This document shows, piece by piece, positions 24,597-33,210 of a stretch of DNA of 52,802 nt. Origin of the DNA: Akkermansia muciniphila (GTDB lineage Bacteria; Verrucomicrobiota; Verrucomicrobiia; Limisphaerales; BJHT01); contig CAMAUZ010000057.1 in NCBI GenBank assembly GCA_945861535.1, positions 1 to 52,802 on the forward strand. The letters run 5' to 3'. A program made the position numbers and the translations under genes. The notes below the pieces were generated by a model, which was not told where the DNA came from, did no database searches, and was given only the letters and a program-made list of their open reading frames with translations. The first letter of the stretch is position 1; every line of letters starts with the position of its first letter.

Positions 24597-25832
24597 ATGA
24601 AAATCTCGCTACGAAAAACGCTCTGGCTGACGCTGGCCGTCCTCGGATTCGTGCTGTCAGAACAAGGTTGGGCCCAGGTTCCCGGCGGCTTCTCTGCCGC
24701 TCCGACGAGCGACCCGCAGGTGCTGGCGGCCGCCAAGTTCGCGGCGGCCACGCGCGACCCGCACCTCAAGCTGCTGGGGGTCGAGAAGGTGCAGCAGCAG
24801 GTGGTGGCGGGGACGAATTACCGCCTCACGCTCAAGCTGGAGGACCACGGCACAAACCGCGTGGCCGAAGCCGTCGTCTGGCGCAAGCTCGACGGCACGC
24901 ACGAGTTGACCTCGTGGCAGTGGCAGCCCACCAAACCCAAGTTCAAGATTATCCCCGGTCAGGTCATCATCCCGACGGGCAATGGTGAAATGCGACGGCC
25001 ATGGGGCGAGCTCATCAGCCTCGACCTTGCGACGCGCACGGGAAAATTCCGCAACGAGAGCGACGATGCGGTGATGAGCTTCACCGTGATGCCTTACGCC
25101 GAACTGCTTCACCACGCGGCCAGCGGCGACTTGCAGGACTTCCGCGTCGGCGAGCGCGCCATCTTCCGGCTCCACGAGAACGACAAGGGCGAGTGGGTCT
25201 GGCTTACGTACATCCAGGACGAGATGAACATGATGAACGGGCACAAGGAGTATTTCTATGTGGACCGGATCGACGCCGCGAAGCGCGCGGTCGAATGCAC
25301 GTGGGCGAACTTCGACAAGAGCTTCATCCGCCAGACCAACGTGGTCATCGAGACGGATGGCGAGACGCGCTTCTGGAAGGCCGGCGCCCCGGCGCAGTTC
25401 TCGGACCTGAAGCCCGGCGACAAGCTGCGCACCAAGACCCACGGTGCCGGGGCGGGCAAGCGCCGCATCGCATGGGAGGTCTTCCTCGACGACGAGAGCC
25501 TCGGGAAATTCCAAACCGAGCAAAAGGCCGTCCACGCCGCGCGCATCCTCAAGGAAGGCGCGCCCGGCTACGTGAACGAGGCGAACGGCAAGGAGCTGCG
25601 GCTTACGCTCTTCAACGAAGGCGGCGACATCGCCAGGCAACTCAAGATCGGCAAGGCCGTCCGGGTCGCTCCCGCCGGCGTGGACCGCAAGCCCACCGCC
25701 GCACCGCTCGGCGCCACCGTGACCGCCGTCGCCACGAAGGGCCGCGAGTGCAAAGTGACGGTCTCGCTCTCCGCGGCCGAGGGTGGGTTTCAGTCTGCCG
25801 GCCTTGCCCGATTGTGGCTCGCGGGCGAATGA
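24597..25832 (+). CDS. Secreted protein with N-terminal cystatin domain
   Basis: A 411-residue protein from ATG 24597 with a signal peptide to about residue 26. Residues 30-108 read like a cystatin: glycines at the mature N-terminus (PGGF), a helix (DPQVLAAAKFAAATRDPHLK), the papain-binding loop QVVAG (68-72) followed by TNYRLTLKL, then AEAVVWRKLDGTHELTSW, closely parallel to plant cystatins. Cystatins inhibit papain-like cysteine proteases; bacterial members are known but rare. The rest (about 110-411) is a beta-rich region shared with the upstream gene 23136-24368. An inhibitory role is predicted from the loop; the function of the C-terminal region is unknown. Confidence 0.75.
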   Translation: MKISLRKTLWLTLAVLGFVLSEQGWAQVPGGFSAAPTSDPQVLAAAKFAAATRDPHLKLLGVEKVQQQVVAGTNYRLTLKLEDHGTNRVAEAVVWRKLDGTHELTSWQWQPTKPKFKIIPGQVIIPTGNGEMRRPWGELISLDLATRTGKFRNESDDAVMSFTVMPYAELLHHAASGDLQDFRVGERAIFRLHENDKGEWVWLTYIQDEMNMMNGHKEYFYVDRIDAAKRAVECTWANFDKSFIRQTNVVIETDGETRFWKAGAPAQFSDLKPGDKLRTKTHGAGAGKRRIAWEVFLDDESLGKFQTEQKAVHAARILKEGAPGYVNEANGKELRLTLFNEGGDIARQLKIGKAVRVAPAGVDRKPTAAPLGATVTAVATKGRECKVTVSLSAAEGGFQSAGLARLWLAGE

Positions 25833-25991
25833 ATCACCGGTCGGCGCTGGCGTGCAAACATTGGTGGAACCGGAAGTGCTCAATCTCTGCTACCCGCTGC
25901 GGATCGTGCTGCTCCCGCGGCATCCTTTCGCCCGCCCAGTGTTTCCTTGAATCCCCCCGGCATCCGCTGTCTAGTCTCCGCACAAAAAACT

Positions 25992-26837
25992 ATGAAAAAT
26001 TCCCTTCGCCACTTTGTCGCCGCCGTGGCCGGCCTCAGTCTCTGCGCATCCGTTGCCTCGGCGGCCGATGCCAAACCCTTGCGCGTGCTGCTCATCACCG
26101 GCGGCTGCTGCCATGATTACGCCAAGCAAAAGGACATCCTCAAAAAAGGCCTCGAAGCCCGCGCCAACGTCGTCGTGGACCAGATCCACAGCGATGACAA
26201 AGGCACCAAGCCCCCGCTCCCCATCTACGGCAATCCTGATTACGCCAAGGGCTACGACGTCGTCCTCCACGACGAATGCTCCGCCAGCATTGGCGACCCC
26301 GCCGTCATCGCCGGCGTCCTCAAGCCCCATCAGGACGGCATCCCCGGCGTGAACCTCCACTGCGCCATGCACAGCTATCGCTTCGGCGACTTCGGCAAGC
26401 CCGTCCCCGCCGGTGCGCCCAACGGTGCCTGGTATGCTTACCTTGGCCTCCACTCCACCGGCCACGGCCCGCAGGAACCCATCGCGATCAATTTCCTCGC
26501 CGGCGCCTCCCCGATCACCAAGGGCCTTGAAAACTGGACCACCGGCAAAGAGGAGCTGTACAACAACATCCAAGTTCTCACCGGCAAGCCGCTCGCCAAA
26601 GGCAAGCAGACCGTGAAGGGCAAAGATGGCGCGACCAAGGACGTCGAGACCGTTGTCGTCTGGACCAACGAATATGGCAGCAAAAACACCCGCGTCTTCA
26701 GCACCACCCTCGGCCACAACAACGCCACCGTGGAAGACGCCCGCTACCTCGACCTTGTGACCCGCGGCCTCCTCTGGGCCTGTGGCAAGCTCGACGACAA
26801 CGGCCTGCCCGCCGCCGGCTACGGCGCGAAGAAGTAA
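25992..26837 (+). CDS. ThuA-domain secreted protein
   Basis: A 281-residue protein with a signal peptide (MKNSLRHFVAAVAGLSLCASVASA). The mature part is a ThuA-like, glutamine-amidotransferase-fold domain: RVLLITGGCCHDYAKQKDIL at the start, KGYDVVLHDECSA in the middle, GVNLHCAMHSYR at the nucleophile-elbow-like position, HSTGHGPQEPI, and TRVFSTTLGHNNATVED near the end. ThuA proteins occur in sugar-utilisation clusters; a catalytic role is not established. The gene is 159 bp from the upstream gene and ends 32 bp before a strong terminator, so it closes this transcription block. Confidence 0.88.
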   Translation: MKNSLRHFVAAVAGLSLCASVASAADAKPLRVLLITGGCCHDYAKQKDILKKGLEARANVVVDQIHSDDKGTKPPLPIYGNPDYAKGYDVVLHDECSASIGDPAVIAGVLKPHQDGIPGVNLHCAMHSYRFGDFGKPVPAGAPNGAWYAYLGLHSTGHGPQEPIAINFLAGASPITKGLENWTTGKEELYNNIQVLTGKPLAKGKQTVKGKDGATKDVETVVVWTNEYGSKNTRVFSTTLGHNNATVEDARYLDLVTRGLLWACGKLDDNGLPAAGYGAKK

Positions 26838-26869
26838 CTGCGACCAGTCAGCCACCCAACTCAAACCAG

Positions 26870-26900
26870 CGCGCCGGGTTTCCCCCGGCGCGTTTTTTTT
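26870..26900 (+). terminator. Intrinsic terminator after ThuA gene
   Basis: A perfect 9 bp stem (cgcgccggg, 26870-26878, with cccggcgcg, 26884-26892), a 5-base loop and a run of eight T (26893-26900). It lies 32 bp after the ThuA stop, between convergent genes. Confidence 0.92.
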
Positions 26901-26996
26901 ATCCCGGTCCGGGAATCAGAAAACCACGGATGCACACGGACGACCACAGCCCGGCGCGGCGATTCGGCTGGCGACAAATTGCCTTCGCCTCCGGAT

Positions 26997-27599
26997 TCAG
27001 GGGACGAGCCACTGGGCGGACCAGGCCGTGCCGTTCCAGTCGAACCGTGCGCGGCGGGCGCCTTGGGGGCGCAGGAGGAGCCATTCGAGGCGCATGAGAG
27101 TGGTGACGACGACGGCGAAATTGGCCCAGCCGGTTTCGGTTTCTTCGGGCGTGGGTTCGCGGTGACGCCAGGCGACGGGCTGTCCGGCGTCGGGATTGTC
27201 CACCGGGGTTCCGGGCGGAAGCGGCGTGCAGTAATTCAGCCGGTTGGGCAACGGCGTGGCGGCCCATGCGGCGCGGGCGAGTTCGTCGGCCGGCTGTCGT
27301 GCAGCGGTGCCTGAAGCGCGGATTTGCACCTGCTCGCCCGGATGATAGAAGAGCCAGGCGACGGCGGGATGCTGTTCGAGTTCGTGGAGTTTCGCGGAGC
27401 GGGCGTCGGTGTAAAAAACGAGCTGCCGGGTGTCAGCGTCGGCGCGGCGGAGGACGACGGTGCGTGCGGCGGGATGCGAGTCGGACGCGGTGATGAACGC
27501 GGCGGTGCGCAGCGGGTTGGTGGGGGCGGCGGGCGCGGTGTGGAGGGCGTGCTGAATCTGCCGCAACAGCTCGGGGAGATCGGTGGTGTGCCAGTTCAT
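26997..27599 (-). CDS. PNPOx-like flavin-binding protein
   Basis: A 200-residue protein of the pyridoxamine 5'-phosphate oxidase fold, closest in pattern to the Alr4036-type subfamily. ATG 27599 gives MNWHTTDLPELL; an in-frame ATG further upstream adds nine residues. FMN-contact features are ARTVVLRRAD and LVFYTDARSAKLHELEQHP, then AWLFYHPGEQVQIRASG. A C-terminal WANFAVVV with LEWLLLRP fits the subfamily. It probably oxidises or reduces a small flavin-dependent substrate; PLP synthesis is not demonstrated. It stands alone, convergent with the ThuA gene and sharing the terminator region. Confidence 0.8.
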   Translation of the reverse strand: MNWHTTDLPELLRQIQHALHTAPAAPTNPLRTAAFITASDSHPAARTVVLRRADADTRQLVFYTDARSAKLHELEQHPAVAWLFYHPGEQVQIRASGTAARQPADELARAAWAATPLPNRLNYCTPLPPGTPVDNPDAGQPVAWRHREPTPEETETGWANFAVVVTTLMRLEWLLLRPQGARRARFDWNGTAWSAQWLVP

Positions 27600-27755
27600 G
27601 GATGGGGAGATTTGAGGTTCAACCAAGGAGGGACGCGGAATACGGAGGGGGCGGGGCGTTCCCGAGCCCCGGTTTCAGGCGGTGGGGGAAGCGGCGCAAA
27701 TTGGTTTTCATTCGACTGCAAGGCCGCGGAATCGTCACGCGGCCGGAAAGACCTC

Positions 27756-27784
27756 GAGCGCGGGCGGTCCCCGCCCGCAGCGGC
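27756..27784. repeat. GC-rich palindrome, GGAGCGC..GCAGCG family
   Basis: The unit reads gagcgcgggcggtccccgcc followed by cgcagcggc, nearly the same as the copy at 521-547. The rest of the 27600-27882 gap is GC-rich with a further short palindrome (gaccggggaccggtc) and no gene. Confidence 0.7.
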
Positions 27785-27882
27785 CGCGCAGTTGCGAAGG
27801 CGCAAGAAACTCCCGCTGCTCCCGCCTTGAAGTCGCCGCTGCGACCGGGGACCGGTCGCGGGCCGTTTGGCTGGCGGCCGGA

Positions 27883-30800
27883 TCAGGGCAGGGTGGTGAA
27901 GGTGAAATTGCCGGAAGCCCCGACGTTGCCGTAGGCGTCGGTGCCGCGCACTTGGAAGTTGTAAATCTTGCCGCGCTCCAGCCCGGTGAGGCGGACGCTG
28001 TGATGGCGGACTTTGGCGGGCGACAGCGCGGAGGTCAGGGCGTAGGCGGTGGTGAGGCCATAGCGCACCTGGGAATCGGCGATTTCATTGGTGGCCCAAG
28101 TGATGGTCGCGGTGGTCGCGGTCACATTGGTGGCGGTGACCAACGTGAATTTGGCGGGTTGGGTGTCTTTGCTGTAGAAGGCCGAGTTGGTGGCGACCAG
28201 CGGAATGCCGGCGAGGCTTTTCGCCCCGCCGGTTCCGCCGAGGACGTTCACGAGGTATTTCCAGTCGGACTTTAGCTGGGCCGTGGGCCGCAGGGTGGCG
28301 GTGAGCGTGCCGGGTTCGTACGTGACGGTGGCGGGCAGGTTGGTGGTCTGGTCGGACCGGCGCAGGGTGAAGGTCGTCGGCGTGAGCGTCGCCGGATCCA
28401 TCGCTTGGGAGAAGGTCGCGGTGACGAGGGTGGTCAGCGGGATGTTGCGCGATTCTTTGGCCGGGAAGAAGCGGGTCACGGTGGGGGCGGTGGTCGCGGC
28501 GGTGGTCACGGTCACGGTTGCGACCGCGCTGGTGGCGCTGCCCGAGCTGTTGGTGGCGACGCAGCGGAACTGCGTGCCGTTGTCGAGCAGGGCGAGCACG
28601 GGCGTGACGTACGTCCCGCCAGTGGCACCGGGGAGGTCGAGGAAACCGACCGTGGCCGGGGCCTGGCGCTGCCAGCGGAGCGTCGGTGCGGGTGTGCCGA
28701 TGGCGGTCGCGGTGAAGGTGGCGGTCTGCCCCACCAATCCGCTTTTGTTGCCGGGTTGCAGGGTGAAGACCGGGCTGCCGTTGTTCACGGTGACCACGGC
28801 CACCAGGCTGGTGACAGAACCGGCGACGTTGGTTGCCACGCAGCGAAACTGCGTGGCGGTGTCGGCGAGGGTCAGGACCGGCGTGAGGTAGGTGCCAGTG
28901 GTCGCGTCCGGGAGGTCAAGGAAGCCGACGGTTCCGGGTGCCTGGCGCTGCCATTGGAGCGCGGGCGTGGGAGACCCGGCGGCCGTGACGGTCAGGCTGA
29001 CGGTTTGCCCCGCAATGACGGTTTTGGACGCGGGCTGCAGGGTGAAACTGGGACCGATGGCGGTGACTGTCACGCTGACGACCGCGCTGGTGACGGAACC
29101 GGCGACGTTGGTGGCGACGCAGCGGAACTGCGTGGCGGTGTCGGCGAGGGTCAGGACCGGCGTGAGGTAGGTGCCAGTGGTCGCGCCCGGGAGGTCAAGG
29201 AAGCCGACGGTTCCGGGTGCCTGGCGCTGCCATTGGAGGGCGGGGGCAGGCACGCCGGCGGCGGCGGCGGTGACGGAAGTGGTCAGGCCCACTCCGACCA
29301 CTTTGTTGGTCGGTTGCAGGGTGAAACTGGGGGCGACGGCGGTTACCGTCACGGTGGCGGTGGCGCTGGTGGCGGAGCCGGCGGGGTTGGTGGCGACGCA
29401 GCGGAACTGGGTACCCGTGTTGGCCAGGCCGAGCGGCGGCGTGGTGTAGGTGCCGGCGGTGGCGCCGGGCAGGTCGGTAAACTCAGCGGCCCCGGCGGTT
29501 TTGCTCTGCCATTGCAACGTGGGGGTGGGCACGCCGGACGCGGCGGCGGTCAGGGCGACGGTCTGGCCAACGGTCACGGTCTTGGCTGCGGGCGACAGCG
29601 TGAACGTCGGCGCGATGGGCGCGGCGCTGCTGACCTGGATGACGACATTGGGTGTCCCCCCGAAGCGCTCGATGGTTTCCTGCACCATCATCCATTGGAA
29701 ATTGTAGTTGCCCGCCGTCGCCGGGGCGCGGATGGCAAAGGTGAAGGTGTACAAGGCCCCCGGCGGCACCACGTTGCCCAAATAAACCCGGCGGAGATTC
29801 CAAGTGCCGTTGTCGAGGGGATTGATGGAACAGAGGCGGTGTTTGGTGGCTTCCGCCCAGTCGTTGGTGCCGACATTCCGCAGGGTGATGGTGGCCAGCG
29901 CGGTCGAACCGGGGGCCATCAGGGTGGGCACGTTTTGCGAAACAAAGGCGGCGACGTTGCCCTTGGTGCCGAGGGGAAGCACGTTCACGACCGCGTTGGC
30001 GCTGGGTTGTCCGAAGAAGCCCGCGCCTTCGCGGAGCATCCGCCATTGCAGGTTGTGGGTCCCCGGAGTCAACGGGGCGACGATTTCAAACGTGAAGGTG
30101 GCGATGGCTCCGGGCGCGACATCGTTGAGCAGGGAGACGCGATTGAGGCCCCAGGTGAGGTTGTCGGGCGGGTTGGTGGCACCGAGGAAATAGTTGTCCG
30201 CCGTGGTCCAGGTGGTGGAGCCGATGTTCACCAGGCGGATGGTGATCACGTTGGTCTCTCCGGGCAGGAGATGATCGGGAACCACCTGTGAGACCAAGCC
30301 GGCATTGTCACCCACGGTGAAGACCGGCACGAAGGTGGCCGTGTAGGTCGTCGGCAGTTCTGGTGCGTCGAGGGTGTGAACGGCGGGCAGGCCGTCGGAC
30401 CAAGACACAAATTGGTGCGGGATTCCCCCCACGACCTGGTCGGCCGCGCCGATCTCCCGGGTGAGGCCGACGACGGTGGTACGCGTCGCCGGGGCCGTGA
30501 GCGGCCGTTCATCGAGGGTGATCTGCAGGCCCGGCGGATCGGTTTGTAGCGTGAGGCTGGACTTGACCGGGAGCACGTCCCGGAAGGTGGTGTGCGCGAC
30601 GCCGTTCGCGTCGGTGACGGTGAGGAAGATGCGGTAGCCGACCTCGTCGCTGGTCTCGCCGGTCCGCGGAATTTCGAAGAATCCGTTGGTGATTCCGCCG
30701 GTGTCCGGGAGGTACGGGTGCGAATGTTCGAGGTGCAGAAACTCGACGGACCAGGTGAACGCGTCGGGCGCGAGGACGCCGTCCTCGGGATCGGTGCCGG

Positions 30801-32343
30801 TCCCCGAAAACACCACCGTGTCGCCGGCGCGGTAGGTCGCGCCGAAGGGCGGATCGACGATGGTGGCGCGGGGCGGCAGGTTGCCGCTCACCGTGAGGGT
30901 CGCGGCGGTGCTGGTGGCGGTCCCCGCGCCGTTGGCGACAACGCAGCGGAACTGCGAGTTGTGATCGGCGAGGGTCACGCCGGTCAGTTGGAAGGTGGTC
31001 GTCGTAGCTCCGGAAATGTTGGAGAAGTCGAGCGCCGGCGGCGTTTTGCGCTGCCATTGGAACGTGAGCGGCGCGGTGCCAAAGGCCTCGACTGTGAACG
31101 ACGCGGGATCGCCGACGGAGACCGTGAGGCTGGCGGGCGCGTTGCCGATCTGCGGGGCCTGCGCGCCGACATAGCGGATCGAATGGACCTCTTTCTGATT
31201 GCGCGCGACGTAGTGCAACACGCCATCGGGGGCCACGGTCAGGTAAAGCGGCAGCGTCCGGGCGACGCCATCCTCGAGCGGAATGGTCGCAAACGTGGTG
31301 GCGGTGCGGGTGTTTGGATCCAGCACCCGGAACACCTGGGTCCCGCCATCCACGAAAAAGTATTTGCCGAAATATTGGGCCGGGAAACTGGGGCGCGCGG
31401 GATTGTAAAACGCGCCGCCCGTGATGGCGCTGCTCCGCGGGGCGGTCGGCGGATGCGCGTAGGCAAAGAACGGATCCTTGTAGGTGGGGCTGTTGTCCCC
31501 GACCGCGCCTTCGCGCGCGGGCCAGCCATAGTTGCCGCCGCGGACGATTTCATCAATTTCCTCCCACGCGCCGGAGCCGACGTCGTTGGCGAAGATCCGG
31601 CCGGTGCCGGCTTGGATCGCGAGGCTGAAGGGATTGCGCAACCCGAGCGCCCAGATGGCCTGGTTCTGGCCGGTGGTCTGGCCGACGAAGGGGTTGTCCT
31701 GGGGAATGCTCCCGTCGAGGTTCAGGCGGAGGATTTTGCCCATCACGGAATTGAACGACTGGGAGAGATTGGGCTGATTGTTTTCGCCGACGGAGAGATA
31801 CAGCTTGCCGTCCAGACCGAACTGGATGCCGCCGCCGTTGTGCCAGTCCGACGCGCCGAGCGTCGGGAGGTCGAACAAGGCGACCTCGCTTCCGGGCACC
31901 GCGACATCGCCGTCGGCGGTGAAGCGGCTCAGGCGGAAATGGATCGTCGGGGTCTTGGCGGGGTAGTAAATGTAGAGGTAGCCGTTTTGCGCAAAATTGG
32001 GATCCACCTGCACGCCCACCAGGCCACGTTCGGCATATTGGTGGACTGACACGTACAAAAAGGCCCGGCTCAGGCGCACGCCGTTCTTCACCACCGCCAC
32101 CGCGCCGGCATGTTCACAGACGAAGAGGCGTCCATCCGGCGCCACGGCCATGGCGGTCGGCGACGCGAATCCGGTGATGCGGCTTTCGACAAAGCCCGCC
32201 GGCAGGATGATTTGCGCCGCCCCGCCGCGCAGGCCCGTGCTCAACAGGACGCTGACGCCGAGGCTGACGGAGAGGAGCCACGACGGCACTCGATTGCCAC
32301 GAATCAGGCCACGGCAGAAACCACCAATTCCTTGGTTTTTCAT
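27883..32343 (-). CDS. Giant secreted PQQ glucose/sorbosone dehydrogenase-like protein with Ig domains
   Basis: A 1486-residue protein from ATG 32343, followed by a basic N-terminus and a hydrophobic export segment; an in-frame ATG 45 bp upstream is less likely. Residues about 45-390 are a glucose/sorbosone dehydrogenase-type beta-propeller (ASPTAMAVAPDGRLFVCEHAG, GLVGVQVDPNF, WALGLRNPFSLA, NYGWPAREG). Then follow one Ig-like domain, a PKD-like region, two domains resembling the NBR1 Ig-like fold (VNIGSTTWTTADNY; RNVGTNDWAEATKH), four tandem Ig-like repeats (93 residues each), a Big_5-like domain (SRNIPLTTLVTATFSQAMD) and a C-terminal fibronectin III-like domain. It is probably extracellular, possibly a sugar-oxidising enzyme with adhesive stalk domains. 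Confidence 0.85.
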   Translation of the reverse strand: MKNQGIGGFCRGLIRGNRVPSWLLSVSLGVSVLLSTGLRGGAAQIILPAGFVESRITGFASPTAMAVAPDGRLFVCEHAGAVAVVKNGVRLSRAFLYVSVHQYAERGLVGVQVDPNFAQNGYLYIYYPAKTPTIHFRLSRFTADGDVAVPGSEVALFDLPTLGASDWHNGGGIQFGLDGKLYLSVGENNQPNLSQSFNSVMGKILRLNLDGSIPQDNPFVGQTTGQNQAIWALGLRNPFSLAIQAGTGRIFANDVGSGAWEEIDEIVRGGNYGWPAREGAVGDNSPTYKDPFFAYAHPPTAPRSSAITGGAFYNPARPSFPAQYFGKYFFVDGGTQVFRVLDPNTRTATTFATIPLEDGVARTLPLYLTVAPDGVLHYVARNQKEVHSIRYVGAQAPQIGNAPASLTVSVGDPASFTVEAFGTAPLTFQWQRKTPPALDFSNISGATTTTFQLTGVTLADHNSQFRCVVANGAGTATSTAATLTVSGNLPPRATIVDPPFGATYRAGDTVVFSGTGTDPEDGVLAPDAFTWSVEFLHLEHSHPYLPDTGGITNGFFEIPRTGETSDEVGYRIFLTVTDANGVAHTTFRDVLPVKSSLTLQTDPPGLQITLDERPLTAPATRTTVVGLTREIGAADQVVGGIPHQFVSWSDGLPAVHTLDAPELPTTYTATFVPVFTVGDNAGLVSQVVPDHLLPGETNVITIRLVNIGSTTWTTADNYFLGATNPPDNLTWGLNRVSLLNDVAPGAIATFTFEIVAPLTPGTHNLQWRMLREGAGFFGQPSANAVVNVLPLGTKGNVAAFVSQNVPTLMAPGSTALATITLRNVGTNDWAEATKHRLCSINPLDNGTWNLRRVYLGNVVPPGALYTFTFAIRAPATAGNYNFQWMMVQETIERFGGTPNVVIQVSSAAPIAPTFTLSPAAKTVTVGQTVALTAAASGVPTPTLQWQSKTAGAAEFTDLPGATAGTYTTPPLGLANTGTQFRCVATNPAGSATSATATVTVTAVAPSFTLQPTNKVVGVGLTTSVTAAAAGVPAPALQWQRQAPGTVGFLDLPGATTGTYLTPVLTLADTATQFRCVATNVAGSVTSAVVSVTVTAIGPSFTLQPASKTVIAGQTVSLTVTAAGSPTPALQWQRQAPGTVGFLDLPDATTGTYLTPVLTLADTATQFRCVATNVAGSVTSLVAVVTVNNGSPVFTLQPGNKSGLVGQTATFTATAIGTPAPTLRWQRQAPATVGFLDLPGATGGTYVTPVLALLDNGTQFRCVATNSSGSATSAVATVTVTTAATTAPTVTRFFPAKESRNIPLTTLVTATFSQAMDPATLTPTTFTLRRSDQTTNLPATVTYEPGTLTATLRPTAQLKSDWKYLVNVLGGTGGAKSLAGIPLVATNSAFYSKDTQPAKFTLVTATNVTATTATITWATNEIADSQVRYGLTTAYALTSALSPAKVRHHSVRLTGLERGKIYNFQVRGTDAYGNVGASGNFTFTTLP
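28613..29728 (-). repeat. Four tandem 279 bp Ig-domain repeats
   Basis: Units of 279 bp (93 codons) with boundaries near 28613, 28892, 29171, 29450 and 29728 inside the coding sequence. The units at 28892 and 29171 are nearly identical over long stretches (shared caaggaagccgacggttccg), the outer two more diverged. Each encodes an Ig-like domain with LQWQRQAPGTVGF and TQFRCVATN. Confidence 0.88.
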
Positions 32344-32621
32344 AATTAGGTACGACAGATGCAACAACACGGGCGACGACACAGGCAAACGTTGTGTTTC
32401 CTAGCACAGAAATCCGGGAGCACAAAATGGACTTTCGGGCCGGGCCGACCGCGGCGGTGTAGATGACAAACTTGAGCCGCGCTGGCCAGTAGAATTCTGC
32501 AACATTTCTTGCGCTCCAATCCGCAACCATGTTTTCGTCGTTTCGCCCGCCCGACAGGCCGCTCATGCGCACGGTTTATGTGGGGTGAACCGGGCGGATC
32601 TGGCGTGGAAACCGAACACTT
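32344..32621. other. Divergent intergenic region
   Basis: Lies between the starts of two divergent genes, so promoters for both are expected. It is less GC-rich than its surroundings. I could not support a specific promoter, operator or RNA element. Confidence 0.4.
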
Positions 32622-33143
32622 ATGCGGAATGTCTTGATCATCGGATGCGGGCGTCACGGGCGAATCGTCGCCGAAGCGATCAATCAGCGCGGAGAATTCC
32701 AGATCGTCGGCTTTGCGGACGACGATCCGGCCAAGCGTGGGACCGTGATCGACGGCGTGCCGGTCCTCGGCCCGTGGCAACAATGCGACGCGCCGCTCTG
32801 TTTCATCGCCATCGGCCACAACGCCACGCGCCGCCGGATTTTCACGGAACTCGTGCGCGCCGGACGGCAGGCCATCACCGTGATTTCTCCCGCCGCCTAC
32901 GTTTCCCCCCACGCGCAGATCGGGGCGGGGACGGTTGTGCTCGCGGGGGCCGTGATTCAGGCCGGAGCGAGGCTGGGGGAAAACGTGCTGGTCAACGCCG
33001 GTGCGGTGGTCGATCACGATGCCGAGGTCGGTGACGACGCGCATCTGGGACTTAACAGCACGGTGGAAAGCTTCGCGAAAGTGGCGGCTGGCGAATGGCT
33101 GGCGCCGGGTGCGGTCCGGCTGAAAAACGAGCCCGCGGGATGA
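32622..33143 (+). CDS. NeuD/PglD-like acyltransferase
   Basis: A 173-residue sugar O- or N-acyltransferase of the NeuD/PglD type. The N-terminal Rossmann-like part begins VLIIGCGRHGRIVAEAI and includes IVGFADDDPAKRG and CFIAIGHN. The C-terminal left-handed beta-helix has hexapeptide repeats (VSPHAQIGAGTVVLAGAVIQAGARLGENVLVNAGAVVDHD-type sequence, about 96-140). It is shorter than typical members (about 200-215) and ends soon after the helix. Such enzymes acetylate nucleotide-sugars for surface glycans. No glycan-biosynthesis operon is visible around it. Confidence 0.8.
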   Translation: MRNVLIIGCGRHGRIVAEAINQRGEFQIVGFADDDPAKRGTVIDGVPVLGPWQQCDAPLCFIAIGHNATRRRIFTELVRAGRQAITVISPAAYVSPHAQIGAGTVVLAGAVIQAGARLGENVLVNAGAVVDHDAEVGDDAHLGLNSTVESFAKVAAGEWLAPGAVRLKNEPAG

Positions 33144-33210
33144 AGTGGGAAGCTCGTCTGGCAGCCAGCGTGGCCGAGGGGGTGTGACCGAGGGGGTGTG
33201 GCGCACCGCT

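Noticed and set aside
28613-29728. Regular 279 bp repeats considered as an array-type element
   Set aside because: They are in-frame Ig-domain repeats; unit and spacer structure of CRISPR is absent.
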